Made by a program: the position numbers and the translations under genes
DNA from: Sphingomonas sp. KRR8
Lineage (GTDB): Bacteria > Pseudomonadota > Alphaproteobacteria > Sphingomonadales > Sphingomonadaceae
Assembly: GCF_023559245.1 (NCBI RefSeq)
Contig: NZ_CP097462.1
Coordinates: forward strand, 2,600,001 to 2,664,000
Length of the DNA stretch: 64,000 bases
Reading direction: 5' to 3'
Notes under the pieces: generated by a model
What the model was told of the DNA's origin: nothing
The model's database searches: none
What the model saw: the letters and a program-made list of their open reading frames with translations, nothing else
Part shown: in pieces, positions 62,953 to 64,000 of the stretch
How the letters are laid out: each line of letters opens with the position of its first letter
Position numbering within the stretch: position 1 is the first letter of the stretch

Positions 62953-63603
62953 ATGACCGCCACTACCGTGACTGCCGCTGCGCCGCTCGCCGGCGTTGAT
63001 CGAGACACTTTTCACCTGATTGAGCAGGATGGTCATGACGGGGGCCACAGCAGCCCGGTCCTGCTCGGCTTCTGGATTTACCTGATGAGCGACGCGCTGC
63101 TCTTTGCAGCGCTGTTCGCTACCTATGGTGTGCTTTCGACCAGTTATGCCGGCGGCCCGGCACCTCGCGACATTTTCGAGCTGCCGCTCGTGGCGATCAA
63201 CACCGCCATCCTGCTGGTGTCGTCCATCACCTACGGGTTCAGCATGTTGGCGATGGAAGAAGGCCGGACGAAGACCGTCCTCCTGTGGCTCGCAGTCACT
63301 GCCTTGCTCGGTATCTCCTTCGTGTCAGTCGAGCTGTTCGAGTTCAGCAAGCTCATCGCAGAGGGTGCAACACCGCAGCGTTCGGGATTCCTGTCGGGTT
63401 TCTTCACCCTCGTAGGGACGCACGGACTTCACGTTACGGTCGGCATCGTCTGGATCGGGCTGATGATGGTCCAGATCGGACAGAAGGGGCTGAACCGGAT
63501 CAACAAGCGCCGGCTGCTTTGCCTGAGCATGTTCTGGCACTTTCTCGACGTCGTCTGGATCGGCGTGTTCACCTTTGTCTACTTGCTGGGAATGATGCGA
63601 TGA
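62953..63603 (+). CDS. cyoC: Cytochrome bo3-type quinol oxidase subunit III
   Basis: A 216-residue membrane subunit with five helices and the family's conserved LGFWIYLMSDALLFAALF start and THGLHV. It supports stability and proton pumping of subunit I. It begins five bases after cyoB and overlaps cyoD by four bases (ATGA). Confidence 0.92.
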   Translation: MTATTVTAAAPLAGVDRDTFHLIEQDGHDGGHSSPVLLGFWIYLMSDALLFAALFATYGVLSTSYAGGPAPRDIFELPLVAINTAILLVSSITYGFSMLAMEEGRTKTVLLWLAVTALLGISFVSVELFEFSKLIAEGATPQRSGFLSGFFTLVGTHGLHVTVGIVWIGLMMVQIGQKGLNRINKRRLLCLSMFWHFLDVVWIGVFTFVYLLGMMR

Positions 63604-63983
63604 GTGCTGGCACTGACCCCGAGCTTCACGCTCATGGCGATGAGCATGGTCATGGAAGCCGCAAGAGCTACCTCCTGGGCTTCGCCCTTTCGGCTGTGCT
63701 TACGCTGATCCCGTTTTGGCTGGTGATGACCCGCCCAGGGGTGGGCGCAACCGCTATCGTGCTGATCGTGATCCTGCTCGCGATCGTGCAGATTCTCGTC
63801 CACACGGTGAGCTTCCTTCACGTCACGACCACCGGGGAGGGAGGCTGGACCTTGCTCGCTTACACCTTCACGGGCGTTCTACTGCTGATCACCATCATCG
63901 GTTCGCTGTGGATCATGTATCACCTCAACTCGAACATGATGCCGGGCATGGGGGCAACGAGCGAAGCCAACAGCACGCTTTGA
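63600..63983 (+). CDS. cyoD: Cytochrome bo3-type quinol oxidase subunit IV
   Basis: A 127-residue subunit with three membrane helices (about 25-45, 52-73 and 83-106) after a His-rich N-terminus (ELHAHGDEHGHGS). It is the smallest subunit of the complex and assists assembly. The stop is 17 bases before the window edge, so any further operon genes, such as an assembly factor, lie outside. Confidence 0.92.
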   Translation: MSAGTDPELHAHGDEHGHGSRKSYLLGFALSAVLTLIPFWLVMTRPGVGATAIVLIVILLAIVQILVHTVSFLHVTTTGEGGWTLLAYTFTGVLLLITIIGSLWIMYHLNSNMMPGMGATSEANSTL

Positions 63984-64000
63984 CACGTCACCCCTCTCGC

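Noticed and set aside
1..64000. CRISPR arrays, tRNA or rRNA genes
   Set aside because: No regularly spaced identical repeats and no convincing T-loop or acceptor-stem patterns were found by eye; a dedicated search could still find something missed.

Overview
The window is GC-rich DNA from an alphaproteobacterium, most likely a sphingomonad (Sphingomonas or a close relative). This is inferred from the TonB-era style secretome, an alphaproteobacterial-type Fur box, a PEP-CTERM/CHRD protein, a cyoABCD operon next to an MFS gene, a NodT-type efflux lipoprotein and several small proteins of sphingomonad type. No rRNA, tRNA, CRISPR array or intact insertion sequence was seen. About 60 protein genes are supported, and a degenerate ~100-nt intergenic repeat recurs between about 4 and 29 kb.

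Layout. 0.2-4.2 kb: the two-gene Hen1-Pnkp RNA repair cassette. 4.3-11.3 kb: a CecR-like repressor, a membrane fusion protein, a double-ATPase ABC protein, two ABC-2 permeases and a NodT outer-membrane channel on the minus strand, with a palindrome placed between the promoter elements of the repressor gene. 11.7-14.4 kb: a four-gene operon (outer-membrane barrel, FMN-binding protein, ApbE flavin transferase, four-helix membrane protein) behind a Fur-box-like palindrome, read here as an iron-controlled envelope electron-transfer system. 14.6-30 kb: small proteins, a DUF3857/transglutaminase/TPR protein, a flotillin pair (YqiK/YqiJ), an RTX/FG-GAP protein and a PD40 propeller. 30-39.5 kb: a membrane-bound SARP-like regulator, a catalase-like protein, a CHRD/PEP-CTERM protein, a frameshifted integrase remnant, two glycosidases, a monooxygenase and a DksA/TraR-type zinc finger.

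39.7-45.9 kb: a tightly packed six-gene operon of mostly unrecognised proteins, ending in a LuxR-type DNA-binding protein and containing a gluzincin-like metalloprotein and an acidic/glycine-rich protein. This is the best candidate here for an undescribed system. 46-49 kb: a small protein, a BrkB/YihY membrane protein and an acyl-CoA dehydrogenase. 49.0-51.2 kb: a two-gene HTH plus HNH-helicase-zinc-ribbon cassette whose end lies antisense to the abnormal 3' end of an exported M42 peptidase. 52.6-58 kb: a ParS/MbcA-like protein without a visible toxin and two exported S9 peptidases. 58.3-64 kb: an MFS transporter divergent from cyoABCD, the bo3-type quinol oxidase, with a perfect palindrome between them.

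All assignments were made by reading the sequence and recalling families. No database search, alignment or folding program was run.
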